Source: Planctomycetaceae bacterium
Lineage (GTDB): Bacteria; Planctomycetota; Planctomycetia; Planctomycetales; Planctomycetaceae
DNA length: 64,000 nt
Assembly (NCBI GenBank): GCA_021732785.1
Contig: JAKFUG010000017.1
Coordinates: forward strand, 212,700-276,699
Direction of reading: 5' to 3'
Positions 54,723 through 63,577 of this stretch are shown one piece after another. Each line of letters opens with the position of its first letter. Positions within the stretch are counted from its first letter, which is position 1. Under the pieces are notes generated by a model, which saw only the letters and a program-made list of their open reading frames with translations, was not told the origin of the DNA and ran no database searches. The position numbers were made by a program, and so were the translations under genes.

Positions 54723-55799
54723 TCACAAGTAGTTCTTCAATCCGCGGCGTTCGATCTCCGCCGTGAGTTCCTTGACCGCATTTTCATCGCGACGATCGGC
54801 CACCAGCGTTGCGGTCGGCGTATGGACGATGATGAGATCTTTCACCCCGAACGTGGCGATCAGATGGTCATCGGTCCCGCGGATGATGCACCCGCTGGTT
54901 TCCATGCCGCAATGCGTTCCGGCGACGGTGTTGCCATCGCTGTCGTGCGGCAGCAATCGCGGCAGGGCTTGCCAACTTCCCACGTCATCCCATTGAAACG
55001 GCGCAGGCAGGACAAACACGTCTTTGGCTTTTTCCAGCACGGCGTAATCGATGGAGATCGATTTCATCGCCGGGAATTCTTCCGCCAGCGCGGCATCCCA
55101 TTGGGCTGTTCCCGCGACGCGCTTGAGTCGTTCGCACCGCGCGAAGATATCCGGCTCGTACTCGGCGATCGCTTGCAGAATGGCGTCGGCCCGCCAGACG
55201 AAAATGCCGCAGTTCCAGTAATATTCATCGCCGGCCACATACCGGGCGGCGGTCAACTGGTTCGGCTTTTCCTTGAAAGCCTGCACGCCGTAAAGCGTGG
55301 TGCCCTCCATCTCGCAGGCTTCGCCCCGTTGAATGTACCCGAACCCGGTCGACGGAAAATGGGGGGGGACACCGAACAGAACCAACGCTTCGGGACGCGC
55401 TTCCACAAACTTCACCGCCCGGCGGACGGCGTCCTGAAACGCTTCCGGCGGCGAGATGATGTGGTCCGCGGGCACCGCCAGCATGATCGCTTCGGGATCC
55501 GACGACAGCAGGCGAATCGCCGCGAGGGCAATGCACGGCGCGGTGTTTCGTCCGCACGGTTCGACCAGAATCTGACTCGGCAGCAACTCGGGAAGCTGGT
55601 GCGTGGTTTCGCCGGCGTGAGCCGCTCCGGTGACCACCCACAGGCGATGCGGCGCGATGAGCGGCAGGCAGCGGTCCGCCGTTTCCTGAATGAGCGTCCG
55701 CGCGGAGCCGAAGTGCAGGAACTGCTTCGGCAGCGCCCGACGGCTCTGCGGCCAGAAGCGAATTCCCGACCCGCCCGCCATGATCACGGTGTGCAGCAC
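54723..55799 (-). CDS. manC: Mannose-1-phosphate guanylyltransferase
   Basis: Makes GDP-mannose from GTP and mannose 1-phosphate. It starts MLHTVIMAGGSGIRFWPQSR, with the nucleotide-binding GGSGxRxWP, followed by the PKQFLHF catalytic segment. Later signatures are FVEARPEALVLFGVPPHFPSTGFGYI, FKEKP near residue 178, and WDDVGSWQAL. At 358 residues it is a single-domain type without the fused phosphomannose isomerase domain. No GDP-mannose-using gene is close. It contributes another sugar donor besides the cluster at 14.5-20.4 kb. Confidence 0.93.
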   Translation of the reverse strand: MLHTVIMAGGSGIRFWPQSRRALPKQFLHFGSARTLIQETADRCLPLIAPHRLWVVTGAAHAGETTHQLPELLPSQILVEPCGRNTAPCIALAAIRLLSSDPEAIMLAVPADHIISPPEAFQDAVRRAVKFVEARPEALVLFGVPPHFPSTGFGYIQRGEACEMEGTTLYGVQAFKEKPNQLTAARYVAGDEYYWNCGIFVWRADAILQAIAEYEPDIFARCERLKRVAGTAQWDAALAEEFPAMKSISIDYAVLEKAKDVFVLPAPFQWDDVGSWQALPRLLPHDSDGNTVAGTHCGMETSGCIIRGTDDHLIATFGVKDLIIVHTPTATLVADRRDENAVKELTAEIERRGLKNYL

Positions 55800-55919
55800 G
55801 TGCCCATTCCTCGCTGTCGATCTCAGATGCTTAAGAACCGGACAGCATCATCCGTTAGCCAAGGGGCATGTGTCAAACCGCTGGAGTGCGGAGCGGATCG
55901 GTTCGTCGAGTATCCGGTT

Positions 55920-56141
55920 CTAAGGGCCAGCATATCCGGGCCCCCAAAACCAAAGTTCACGGGACTCCCGGTCGAGTTGGCCCCACTCGTTTGGGTTCAT
56001 GGTGCTATGTCTTGGCGAAATTCCAAAGTCTTCATGTCCTTGAAACCAGGACGCGAGCGAGCTCTTGAGGAGTGCAAGTCCTTGATCAGTCATTGTGATC
56101 ATCGCCGCATCGTGATCGTGATCAATGTGGATGATCTTCAA
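55920..56141 (-). CDS. Small acidic/aromatic protein, start uncertain
   Basis: The frame from the TTG at 56141 reads LKIIHIDHDHDAAMITMTDQ and ends RELWFWGPGYAGP. The same frame remains open upstream for 27 codons to a TAA at 56223-56225 without an ATG, GTG or TTG, so the start is doubtful. The upstream gene (56223-56387) ends at that very TAA in the same frame. Either two adjacent genes use one frame or a single gene carries an internal stop. The composition looks protein-like. I do not recognise a family. Confidence 0.5.
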   Translation of the reverse strand: MKIIHIDHDHDAAMITMTDQGLALLKSSLASWFQGHEDFGISPRHSTMNPNEWGQLDRESRELWFWGPGYAGP

Positions 56142-56222
56142 ATCATCGCGAGTCGAATTGAGTTTTAATTTTAGCTTTCGGAGAGCAAATTTGCGCGCGC
56201 AAGCCTTGAATGTGACGGTTCG

Positions 56223-56387
56223 TTAAATAGGACGAACGTTGTTCGCGAGTTCCACCAGTGCGTCGAGAAGTTGTATTCCTGCTTCACGCCGATTATGGAA
56301 CAGACACACCGATGGGGCCGTAACACCAAGAGACTGTGGGTAGACCCAGAGATCGATTTCCCGATTTTCACAAGCGGGTTTGACCAT
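56223..56387 (-). CDS. 54-residue protein
   Basis: Reading on the minus strand from ATG 56387: MVKPACENREIDLWVYPQSL, then GVTAPSVCLFHNRREAGIQL and LDALVELANNVRPI, TAA. The mix of aromatic and charged residues and a C-terminal amphipathic helix (LLDALVELANN) look like a real small protein. A stop lies just before the ATG in frame. After the TAA the same frame stays open into the next small ORF. Function and family unknown. Confidence 0.5.
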   Translation of the reverse strand: MVKPACENREIDLWVYPQSLGVTAPSVCLFHNRREAGIQLLDALVELANNVRPI

Positions 56388-56833
56388 TCAGAGATCTGCC
56401 ATATCACTGTATGAGATACATCGTTCGCCAGTGCTCTTTGTCGGGAACGTCGAATCAAGAACACTGGCGGCCCAAAGCGGCCGCCAGTGGCACCCGCTGT
56501 GTTCGTGATCCGTACTAGTGTTTCGGCACGCGGACCAGCGGAGCATAGGGGCCGATCACGCGCTCGGTAAGAAGCGTACAGAAAATGGTGCCGACCTCAT
56601 CGGAGTTCATCATGGCGTTCGTCCGATCACAAAAGCGGTGGCAATCACCACCTCGATACTAACACGGAATAGACGTTGTGTCTCGTTGTGATGGCGAACT
56701 TGCAAGGCCCGACGTTCCATTCCAATTGTCGGGCAAGTGATCGTGCTTTAACATTCAGGGAGACGCACAGAACACGAACGATTCGACCGCAAATCCGCGG
56801 CGGAGTTGGAACCCTCGTTAAGGATCACCACCG
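56388..56833. other. 446-bp region with weak micro-ORFs and a palindrome
   Basis: A hairpin (CACTGGCGGCC / GGCCGCCAGTG, 56463-56488) is present. The minus strand has a 36-codon ORF at 56610-56720 and a 32-codon ORF at 56515-56613 that overlap by ATGA. They may be a small coupled pair, but evidence is weak. No other gene is seen. Confidence 0.4.
56515..56613 (-). CDS. Possible 32-residue micro-protein
   Basis: The sequence MMNSDEVGTIFCTLLTERVI followed by GPYAPLVRVPKH and TAG. The ATG overlaps the stop of the 36-codon ORF (ATGA at 56610-56613). No Shine-Dalgarno is evident. It could be a random ORF; kept only because of the overlap and the protein-like composition. Confidence 0.3.
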   Translation of the reverse strand: MMNSDEVGTIFCTLLTERVIGPYAPLVRVPKH

Positions 56834-57376
56834 ATGAAGACACCGGTTCGCAAGGCCATCATTCTTCGCGGGCCTCCGGGTGTCGGCAAGAGCGCCGTGT
56901 GTCGAGTGCTCGTCCGCCGGTATGGGGAGGCCGCCCGCCACATCAACCTGGATTCTTACTGGGGCAAAGGGGAATGGCGGTATGCCCAACCCGACTTCCG
57001 CTACGCCGACCTGCAACTGGCACCGGAACCGGTGCTCATCGTCGAGTTGGCCTGGGGCGAGCCGGACGGACTCCCGTTTCCCGGCGCGACGCGCGGGGCC
57101 GACCAATGGATGCATCTGCTTCAGCAAGCGAAACGGGTAGTCCTTCCGTTCTACTTGACGGCCGACTGGAATGCCATTCTACAGCGGCTCACCGAGCGGC
57201 ACGGATACGATTCGCACCACGACGCCCTTCTGGAACTCGGCCGGGCCAGCTTCTACGAACACAAACACCACCTGTTCAGCTATCCAGAGATCCCCGGCAT
57301 CACGGAACGGACCATCGACACCACGGGCAAAGAGGCGGACATCGTTGCCGATCTGATCATGAAAATGGCGGGTTAG
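56834..57376 (+). CDS. P-loop kinase-like protein
   Basis: A 180-residue ATPase/kinase-like protein with Walker A GPPGVGKSA (13-21) in IILRGPPGVGKSAVCRVLVR. DSYWGKGEW and HINLD follow, and a later LTERHGYDSHHDALLELG is lid-like. It resembles small nucleoside/shikimate or zeta-toxin-like kinases of the AAA/P-loop NTPase superfamily, without a recognisable substrate motif. ATG at 56834 is preferred. It lies upstream of hicAB but on the opposite strand. Function unknown. Confidence 0.75.
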   Translation: MKTPVRKAIILRGPPGVGKSAVCRVLVRRYGEAARHINLDSYWGKGEWRYAQPDFRYADLQLAPEPVLIVELAWGEPDGLPFPGATRGADQWMHLLQQAKRVVLPFYLTADWNAILQRLTERHGYDSHHDALLELGRASFYEHKHHLFSYPEIPGITERTIDTTGKEADIVADLIMKMAG

Positions 57377-57639
57377 CGTTTCAGGGAGCTGAAATCGCAG
57401 CGCTGAGGCACCACTGGCGGCTTGCCCGCCGTGTGAGTCGGCGGGTGGCCCAGACGCTGTCCGCAGCGTCTGGGTTCACGAGAGGCACGATGGAGATTCA
57501 ACGAACTGAAGGTCGATCTCGATTTGCTCTTGTAAACCGAGACGCCCAAAGCGGCGTCCGGGCCACCCGCCGTGGTCCGTCGATGACCGTGGAAGTGATT
57601 CAAGCAGGGCCACCCGGTCTTTGTTCGACCCGGCCGCAG

Positions 57640-57846
57640 TCAGACCTCCAGATATTCGCATTCCGTTTCCGGTTCCGGGATCGGCAAGCCATCCTCGCGC
57701 AGTCCTTCCAGATGAATGGGGACCGCTTCGGCGATCAACTTCCTGACTTTCGCGGCCGTCTTCGCGACGGCCACACAGCCCGGCAGATCGGGAACATAGG
57801 CACCGTAGCTCGTCCGGCCTTTCTCAATCACAATGGCGTATCGCAT
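57640..57846 (-). CDS. hicB: HicB antitoxin
   Basis: The 68 residues fold as a HicB domain, with the signature YAIVIEKGRTSYGAYVPDLPGCVA followed by the amphipathic helix ETVRKLIAEA-like KVRKLIAEAVPIHLEGLREDG. It probably neutralises HicA and may bind DNA, but the C-terminal DNA-binding extension is missing, so autoregulation would need another factor. The ATG (57844-57846) overlaps the hicA stop codon (ATGA). Confidence 0.88.
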   Translation of the reverse strand: MRYAIVIEKGRTSYGAYVPDLPGCVAVAKTAAKVRKLIAEAVPIHLEGLREDGLPIPEPETECEYLEV

Positions 57847-58040
57847 CACTCTCCCTCCGGCAATTGCGCTTGTTTCCAGATACTTTTCAAAGTTTTGATC
57901 GGCACATCCAGGCCGAGTTGCCCTGCCACCGTCACGCGCCCTTTCTTGGTGCCATGCTTGAATTGACGATGGCCACCACTCGATTGGACTCGATACCAGC
58001 CATCGGCCTCTAACCGCTTGATAACATCGCGGGCCTTCAT
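57846..58040 (-). CDS. hicA: HicA toxin (mRNA interferase)
   Basis: A 64-residue dsRBD-like ribonuclease. It has MKARDVIKRLEADGWYRV, then the catalytic SGGHRQFKH segment with the essential His (GGHRQF), followed by VTVAGQLGLDVPIKTLKSIW. The start at ATG 58040 is chosen because the family begins MKxRDVI and GGGGAT lies upstream; 58055 would add five residues. The gene order hicA-hicB is standard. The locus sits among palindromes and near rnpB. Confidence 0.9.
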   Translation of the reverse strand: MKARDVIKRLEADGWYRVQSSGGHRQFKHGTKKGRVTVAGQLGLDVPIKTLKSIWKQAQLPEGE

Positions 58041-58313
58041 GGCCTTCATCCCCACTTACGGTGTCCGCCAAGTGTGGACCGTATGAAAGCAACTTTTCCA
58101 GTGACCGAGAGAACCTTCCAGCGATCTTCATGGAGTTGGGCCGAATCTGATCTTGAGCTGTCCATGGGCCAACTCGCACGTCCCGATTTCAATTGGGGTT
58201 CGTCGTCAAGTCTCTCCAGATTCTAACTTCTTCTGCGTCCTTTTGCGCCTTTTCGCGGCTTACTCTCGTCCGCATTCTTCCGCTGCCCAGTTTCGCCCAC
58301 CTCCCGATTGCTT

Positions 58314-58319
58314 TACAGT
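58314..58319 (+). promoter_or_regulatory. Candidate -10 element of rnpB
   Basis: TACAGT lies 7 bp before the first base of the RNase P RNA helix P1 at 58327. A fair -35 (TTTCGC at 58291-58296, 17-bp spacing) is weak. The position rather than the hexamers supports it. Confidence 0.35.
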
Positions 58320-58326
58320 GTGACGT

Positions 58327-58749
<423 letters not shown>

Positions 58750-58803
58750 TCTTTACTGCGATCACCCGGGCTTGATGTCGGGTGGCTGGGGACGCATCAG
58801 CGT

Positions 58804-59397
58804 TTAGTTACGCGGTTCTATTTGTCGTAATTGATCGAGCAGGTCATTCCGTTTCTGTTGATAGGCCGCTTGCTTTCCTTCAAACCGCGCGAGTTTTTCC
58901 TGACGCAATTTGTTGTTTCCCACCACAGCCACGATGCAGACAAGTCCGACGAACGACAGCAGTGGGTAGAAGAAAAACACGGCAACGGTACCAATGACCG
59001 CCGCGGCAACCATCATCTTGCCTTCGATGGCAACCAGATCTTTGTCCGGAAAGACCGTGCGACCTTGGCTATCCGTAGTGGTGAACTCCGCGGACTCGTC
59101 TTTCCATTCCTTATCGAGAAACTCGATGTTCTGCTGAAGCCGAATGATCTCGGTATTGTCGGCCAAGCGTTCGGTCTGCCTGTGCAGCGATTGCAGCACT
59201 TCGGTAAAAACCACGCTTTGATTTCGCTGGACGTGCAACTGCGTCTGGCAAAACCGGCAGCCCACGTATTCGACGTTGTCCGGAATGGACAGCGGCGCTC
59301 CACAAGCACTACAGGTGACGGTCTCGGTTTGCACGCTCATCGTCTCCGCGGTGTGATTCATTACGGGGAGAACGTGATTTCCTGCCGCTTGGATCAC
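58804..59397 (-). CDS. Zinc-ribbon membrane protein
   Basis: A 197-residue protein. An N-terminal double-Cys ribbon (CSACGAPLS...VGCRFCQ, about residues 29-50) is followed by a helical coiled-coil-like part (about 60-115). Next comes a hairpin of two hydrophobic segments (about 128-162, YPLLSFVGLVCIVAVVG) and a basic Gln-rich tail. It starts with GTG 59397 overlapping the mnmA stop (GTGA at 59394-59397), or an internal ATG at 59361 or 59340. The overlap suggests co-translation with mnmA. Function unknown. Confidence 0.65.
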   Translation of the reverse strand: MIQAAGNHVLPVMNHTAETMSVQTETVTCSACGAPLSIPDNVEYVGCRFCQTQLHVQRNQSVVFTEVLQSLHRQTERLADNTEIIRLQQNIEFLDKEWKDESAEFTTTDSQGRTVFPDKDLVAIEGKMMVAAAVIGTVAVFFFYPLLSFVGLVCIVAVVGNNKLRQEKLARFEGKQAAYQQKRNDLLDQLRQIEPRN

Positions 59398-60548
59398 GTG
59401 GCGGCTTCAGCGGTCTCGGCAGCTCGCGACGCAGAGGGAATGCCACGGGCGATCCAGCCGCCGCCGAGGACGCGATTGTCGTCGTACAACACGACGGCCT
59501 GGCCGGGGGCAACGCCGAATTGCGGTTCGCGGAACTGGACGTGGATGCGGTCCTCGATGACTTCGACATCGGCGAGTGCGGCCGTGTGCTGATACCGAAT
59601 CTGAGCATAGCACTCGAAACGAGATGGCAAATCGGTCGCATGGAAATTCGCGCGGTCGGCTTCTAAACCGCTGCAGCGCAAATCGTCGTACTTACCGAGC
59701 ACCACTTGCCGGGTGTCCGCATCGATCCGAATCACGAACCGTGGTTCGCCAAACGTGATGCCCAATCCGCGGCGTTGACCGATAGTGAAGCGTTCAAAGC
59801 CGGGATGCTTTCCGAGGACGCGGCCTTCGAGATCGACGAACTCGCCGGCGGTATCGGACACGCCGCGGTAACGGTTCAGAAACCCGGCGTAATCGTTGTC
59901 CGGCACGAAGCAGATTTCCTGACTATCGGGCTTCGTCGCCACCCGCAACCCGGCTTCGGCGGCGAGCGCGCGGATATCGGGCTTGTCGAAGTCGCCCACG
60001 GGGAACACGATCTTGCTCAATAGATCGCGATGAATTCCGAAGAGGACGTACGATTGATCCTTGCCGGGATCACGACCCCGTAGCAGTGCGGGATGCCCCG
60101 CGGCATCGGTTCCCAGTCGTGCGTAATGTCCCGTCGCAATCGCTTCCGCGCCGACCTGTTCTGCGAAGGTCCACAGCTTGCCGAATTTCAGCCAGTTGTT
60201 GCACATGACACACGGGTTCGGCGTCCGCCCGGCGAGATACTCGTCGGCGAAGTAATCCTTGATCCGTCCGAACGCATCCTGAAAATTCAGCGCATGGAAG
60301 GGGATGTCGAGGGCATCAGCCACCCGGCGGGCATCGGCGGCATCACTCGCACTGCAACAGCCTTGCTTGTTGGCCTTGGCAGTGACGATGGGCAACGCCG
60401 GGCCGCTGCCGGTGTGACACGTTGCCTCTTCCGTTGCCCCGGAGCGCATGAACAAGCCGACGACATCCCACCCCTGCCGCTTGAGCAAGACCGCCGCTGC
60501 GGAGCTGTCCACTCCGCCACTCATCGCCAGAACAATCCGCCGTGTCAT
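59394..60548 (-). CDS. mnmA: tRNA-specific 2-thiouridylase MnmA
   Basis: Thiolates C2 of wobble U34 in tRNA-Lys, -Glu and -Gln using persulfide from a desulfurase. The 384 residues contain the PP-loop AMSGGVDSSAAAVLL (9-23), the catalytic Cys in NPCVMCN near residue 118, the second Cys in SQEICFVPD (about residue 219), and the tRNA-binding C-terminal domain. Together with mnmE elsewhere in the window, U34 is fully addressed. It is followed by a zinc-ribbon gene overlapping by 4 bp. Identity is firm. Confidence 0.95.
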   Translation of the reverse strand: MTRRIVLAMSGGVDSSAAAVLLKRQGWDVVGLFMRSGATEEATCHTGSGPALPIVTAKANKQGCCSASDAADARRVADALDIPFHALNFQDAFGRIKDYFADEYLAGRTPNPCVMCNNWLKFGKLWTFAEQVGAEAIATGHYARLGTDAAGHPALLRGRDPGKDQSYVLFGIHRDLLSKIVFPVGDFDKPDIRALAAEAGLRVATKPDSQEICFVPDNDYAGFLNRYRGVSDTAGEFVDLEGRVLGKHPGFERFTIGQRRGLGITFGEPRFVIRIDADTRQVVLGKYDDLRCSGLEADRANFHATDLPSRFECYAQIRYQHTAALADVEVIEDRIHVQFREPQFGVAPGQAVVLYDDNRVLGGGWIARGIPSASRAAETAEAAT

Positions 60549-60565
60549 TCGTACTGTCCGATATC

Positions 60566-60647
60566 AACCAGCCGGAAGCGCCAGCGCCCGGTCTCTGATG
60601 ATGACTGTTTTTCAATGAGAACCGGGCGCTGGCGCTTCCGGCTGGTT
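60566..60647. repeat. Palindrome between mnmA and the metallopeptidase gene
   Basis: AACCAGCCGGAAGCGCCAGCGCCCGGT (60566-60592) pairs exactly with ACCGGGCGCTGGCGCTTCCGGCTGGTT (60621-60647). It has a related GCGCCGGGT core to the element at 2452-2527. Confidence 0.8.
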
Positions 60648-60651
60648 GGAG

Positions 60652-61533
60652 TCATTTTTCGTTTGTTCGTTGTTGCGCTTTCTGGCGGATGTCCTGTCGG
60701 GATTGCTGCAGCCGTTCGGGCCATTCGAACTTCGGGGCCGTCGCGGGATCGTAGCCTGCCAGGTGTCCGTGCAGGCGTGTGGCCGGTTTCGTGTAGATCA
60801 GTTCAAGATCGCCGAACACTTCCCGGCACAAGTCCGCCAGCCCGGCATCATACTCGATCAGTTCGGCCCGCGTATCAACATGGTTGTGATCGTGGTCCGG
60901 CGGGCGGTTGTTGTTGAACCACGACTGCACTCCTTCCGCGAAGTATTCGTGATGGTTGGTCGCCGCGTACTTTCCTTTCCACAACCCGGCCGCGATCGCT
61001 TTGTCATACGCCGCTTTGACGCGGTCGTCGAATGTGGGATCCACGGCGACCATGCCGCGGAGGTGGATGTTGTGGGCGAATTCGTGAATGAGAATACATT
61101 CCTGATGATACGGGTCGCCGGGGTAGGCGAGCAGGTTTTCCTCGGCGGAGCTGCAATACGGATCGGTCTTTGAACCGCCTGTGCCCCGCGCGCGGGCGTC
61201 CCAGTAATCCTTCGGTTTGAGCCACGCGAACTCCGGCAGATCGGTCGTGTATTCGTTGTACCCGATGATGCACATCCGCGACCCGCCGGCGACCATGGCC
61301 TTCTTCACGTCGGGCCGCTGCGACAACATCTTCGACACCCAGTACGCGGCTTCTTTCAGGGCGTAATCGTTCACATTCTTGGAAGCCACGATCGGGTAAC
61401 CGTCGGCGTCGATGTACTTGGTATGAAACGGATCGACCTTCAACTCCGCGGGCGGGGCGGTGATCACGAAGGGTTCCGCCGCCGCGGCGTTGGACACCGT
61501 TCCCGCGATCATCAACATCAGAAGTCGTCGCAT
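60652..61533 (-). CDS. Secreted HEFAH zinc-metallopeptidase-like protein
   Basis: This 293-residue exported protein has a signal peptide (about 1-19, ending SNAAAA). The active-site-like motif is LIHEFAHNIHLRGM (HExxH near residue 150). A later WFNNNRPPDHDHNHVDTRAEL and an acidic E/Y-rich segment could provide a third ligand. The ATG at 61533 is preferred over the longer start at 61620. It resembles lytic or anthrax-toxin-like metallopeptidase folds, but I cannot place it in a family. The next gene upstream is a secreted hydrolase on the same strand. Confidence 0.7.
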   Translation of the reverse strand: MRRLLMLMIAGTVSNAAAAEPFVITAPPAELKVDPFHTKYIDADGYPIVASKNVNDYALKEAAYWVSKMLSQRPDVKKAMVAGGSRMCIIGYNEYTTDLPEFAWLKPKDYWDARARGTGGSKTDPYCSSAEENLLAYPGDPYHQECILIHEFAHNIHLRGMVAVDPTFDDRVKAAYDKAIAAGLWKGKYAATNHHEYFAEGVQSWFNNNRPPDHDHNHVDTRAELIEYDAGLADLCREVFGDLELIYTKPATRLHGHLAGYDPATAPKFEWPERLQQSRQDIRQKAQQRTNEK

Positions 61534-61547
61534 TAAATCTTCCAATC

Positions 61548-61627
61548 GTAGGGTTTGCCGAGTCCGCGAGGCGAACCTTTCCTGCGAGCAAAAATGAGGT
61601 TCGCCTCGAAGATTCGGCAAACCCTAC
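61548..61627. repeat. Palindrome, GTAGGGTTTGCCGA family copy 2
   Basis: GTAGGGTTTGCCGAGTCCGCGAGGCGAACC... pairs with GGTTCGCCTCGAAGATTCGGCAAACCCTAC (61598-61627). It is almost the same in both arms as the element at 25421-25498 with a different loop. Confidence 0.85.
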
Positions 61628-61632
61628 TTCCT

Positions 61633-62703
61633 TTACGGCTTCTTCGCGGGCTTGCTGAGATCCAGCCGGCACTCGGCGTCATGCGGCACTGGTTCGCCCA
61701 CCTCGTCGACCGGGTGCGTGAAGACATACTTCCACACAGCTTCGTGGAGGAACTGGCCGGAGGCATCTTTCACCGCGGCACCGCCGGGCACGGAGGAGGA
61801 ATGCGCGCGCTTGTCATCGTTCTTCACGTCGGCGTCGGTGATGAGTCGCCGGGTATTGCCGAACGGGGCGGGAGTGCTGTCGACATTCACAATCGGGCCG
61901 AATTCATTGAGTCCGAGCAATTCCCACGACCGGCAGTAATGATCGCCCGACCAGCCGGTGTCGAGCACGTGCGTGAAGCCAAAGAAGCGATTCTTCGGTG
62001 TGGCGCTCGGCAACGTGTACCATTTTTCGAGTTGATCGCGCGGGCCGGAGAACATCACCACACGGTCGACTTTCTGATGCAGCGCGAACCGGGCCGATGT
62101 GGTGGAGCCGTGCGAACTGCCGGTGATAATGACGTGGTCCCATTTCAGCCCCTTCTTATCGGCCGTGAGGAACTGGTCCCATCGTCCTTGCGGGTGTTCT
62201 TTCGCGAGCCACTTCACGAATTGAAACGAGCGTTCCATCATGCCGTCGGGTTGCGGGATGTCGATGTCGCTGCTGACATCCTGCCCCGTGGCGGCTTCCA
62301 GACGGATGCGGCCGAGGTATTGATCGTCGGGGGGCGGCTCTTTGTTGAGTTTCCCGAACCACCCATTCGCGTAATGGACCTGAATCGCATGCAAACCATA
62401 ACCGGTCACACGTTCAAATAAAGCCGGGTTGTAACCCATTAACCAGATGACGAGTTTGCCCTGCGGTGCGACGCGGGTGTCGACCGCTGCGTGTTCAATG
62501 TCCTGCGGTTTGCCATCTTTCTCGAAGAGGAACCCGATCTCCGGATGGGCTTTGGCACGCTTGTCGATCTCGCTGGCTCGGGCCGTGAGGTCATATCGTT
62601 TCGGTGACGCATCCCGATACTTCGGCGGCGTGTCCGCGGCGCTCACAACCGAGACGACCGTCAGGGCGAGGATGCCGAAGGCAAAATGCTGGCGCGAATC
62701 CAT
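61633..62703 (-). CDS. Secreted alpha/beta-hydrolase-like protein
   Basis: A 356-residue exported protein with signal peptide (about 1-23, ending VSAAD). The nucleophile elbow is VIITGSSHGST (GxSxG, with the Ser near residue 197 in GSSHGS). An Asp/His triad is plausible at DTGWSGDH near 250 and the late HDAE; the order fits alpha/beta-hydrolases. Some planctomycete proteins of this layout are labelled as hypothetical. Substrate unknown; transcribed with the HEFAH gene across a palindrome. Confidence 0.65.
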   Translation of the reverse strand: MDSRQHFAFGILALTVVSVVSAADTPPKYRDASPKRYDLTARASEIDKRAKAHPEIGFLFEKDGKPQDIEHAAVDTRVAPQGKLVIWLMGYNPALFERVTGYGLHAIQVHYANGWFGKLNKEPPPDDQYLGRIRLEAATGQDVSSDIDIPQPDGMMERSFQFVKWLAKEHPQGRWDQFLTADKKGLKWDHVIITGSSHGSTTSARFALHQKVDRVVMFSGPRDQLEKWYTLPSATPKNRFFGFTHVLDTGWSGDHYCRSWELLGLNEFGPIVNVDSTPAPFGNTRRLITDADVKNDDKRAHSSSVPGGAAVKDASGQFLHEAVWKYVFTHPVDEVGEPVPHDAECRLDLSKPAKKP

Positions 62704-62822
62704 CGTGATGTTTCCAGTCGGGAAAACCGCCGCGGACTGATCAGTCTCGCTGTATCACCACGGCGAGCTTTCGATTGTACTCGCACGCCGCCGAATGTTC
62801 GCCGCTGCCAATCGCTTTGAAT

Positions 62823-62900
62823 GTGTGCCACTGGCTCTGCCAGTGCGATGTACGTTATGCGGCCGTTAGGGAAAAGACACTGGCAGCGCCAGTGGCACAC
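62823..62900. repeat. Dispersed palindrome, CACTGGC family copy
   Basis: TGTGCCACTGGCTCTGCCAGTG at the left and CACTGGCAGCGCCAGTGGCACA at the right, with about 33 bp between. It matches the inner element of 32470-32545. Confidence 0.8.
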
Positions 62901-62928
62901 GAAGCAACAGGACCTTGTGACACCCCGG

Positions 62929-63423
62929 TTACTCCACGATATCCGGGGCGAAGTAGACCGCGGATTCGGCGACCTTCGCGGATTTCAGGGCGTCCTGCAA
63001 ACGCTGCTCGGCGGTCGCGCGGGCCGATTCCGTACGATACACCCGCAGCCGGATTCCGTCGGCGTCGCCCGGCAATTGTTCCACCCGTTTGACGAGATCG
63101 TCCAGCACAATCGGCGTGTCTTCACCCCCGGAACGGACAAAAAAGTTCCAATCCTTGACGACCACGCGCAGGCTTTTTCCGTTGGTCTTGTCGATTTGTT
63201 CCTTGCCGACGTTGAACTCGGCGGAACGATCCGTGCCGGTGGGAGTTCCCATGATGCCGGTGGACCCGACGCCAACGCCGATCCCGCCGCCGGTCCCCAA
63301 ACCGGGCAGAAAGTCTCCCAGCCAGACGCCGCAGATCACGCCGACGACGAGGGCTCCGCCCAGGAGATTCCGCAGGCGAAACAGCCCCGGCGACCGCGGC
63401 TTCTGACTCGGCATTCCGAACAT
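62929..63423 (-). CDS. Small membrane-anchored protein of unknown function
   Basis: A 164-residue protein with a basic N-terminus, one hydrophobic segment (about 19-38, LLGGALVVGVICGVWLGD) and a Gly-rich linker (GLGTGGGIGVGVGSTG). A mixed alpha/beta domain follows (about 70-160, with KSLRVVVKDWNFFVRSGGED, VEQLPGDADGIRLRVYR). No motif is recognised. It lies next to the partial gene at the window end on the same strand, which may be its partner. Confidence 0.6.
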   Translation of the reverse strand: MFGMPSQKPRSPGLFRLRNLLGGALVVGVICGVWLGDFLPGLGTGGGIGVGVGSTGIMGTPTGTDRSAEFNVGKEQIDKTNGKSLRVVVKDWNFFVRSGGEDTPIVLDDLVKRVEQLPGDADGIRLRVYRTESARATAEQRLQDALKSAKVAESAVYFAPDIVE

Positions 63424-63440
63424 GGTATGTCACTTCATGA

Positions 63441-63566
63441 ATCTCGTTCCCATGCTCCGCGTGGGAACGCACGGCCGAGACGCTCTGCGTCGCACTTCCT
63501 GAGAAGAAGACGACGCGGAGCGTCAGGGACAGGCATTCCCTCGCAGAGCGTGGGAACGAGGGATGT
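63441..63566. repeat. Palindrome, TTCCCATGCTC family copy 3
   Basis: CGTTCCCATGCTCCGCGTGGGAACGCACGG...GACGCTCTGCGTCGC on the left and ...CATTCCCTCGCAGAGCGTGGGAACGAG on the right. It matches copies at 52231 and 53845. Confidence 0.75.
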
Positions 63567-63577
63567 GTCGATCGATA

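Noticed and set aside
56171..56464. 98-codon frame in another phase overlapping the small ORFs at 56.2 kb
   Set aside because: It competes with the 54-residue ORF at 56223-56387, whose composition is more protein-like; both cannot be right, and this one has a poorer ending.
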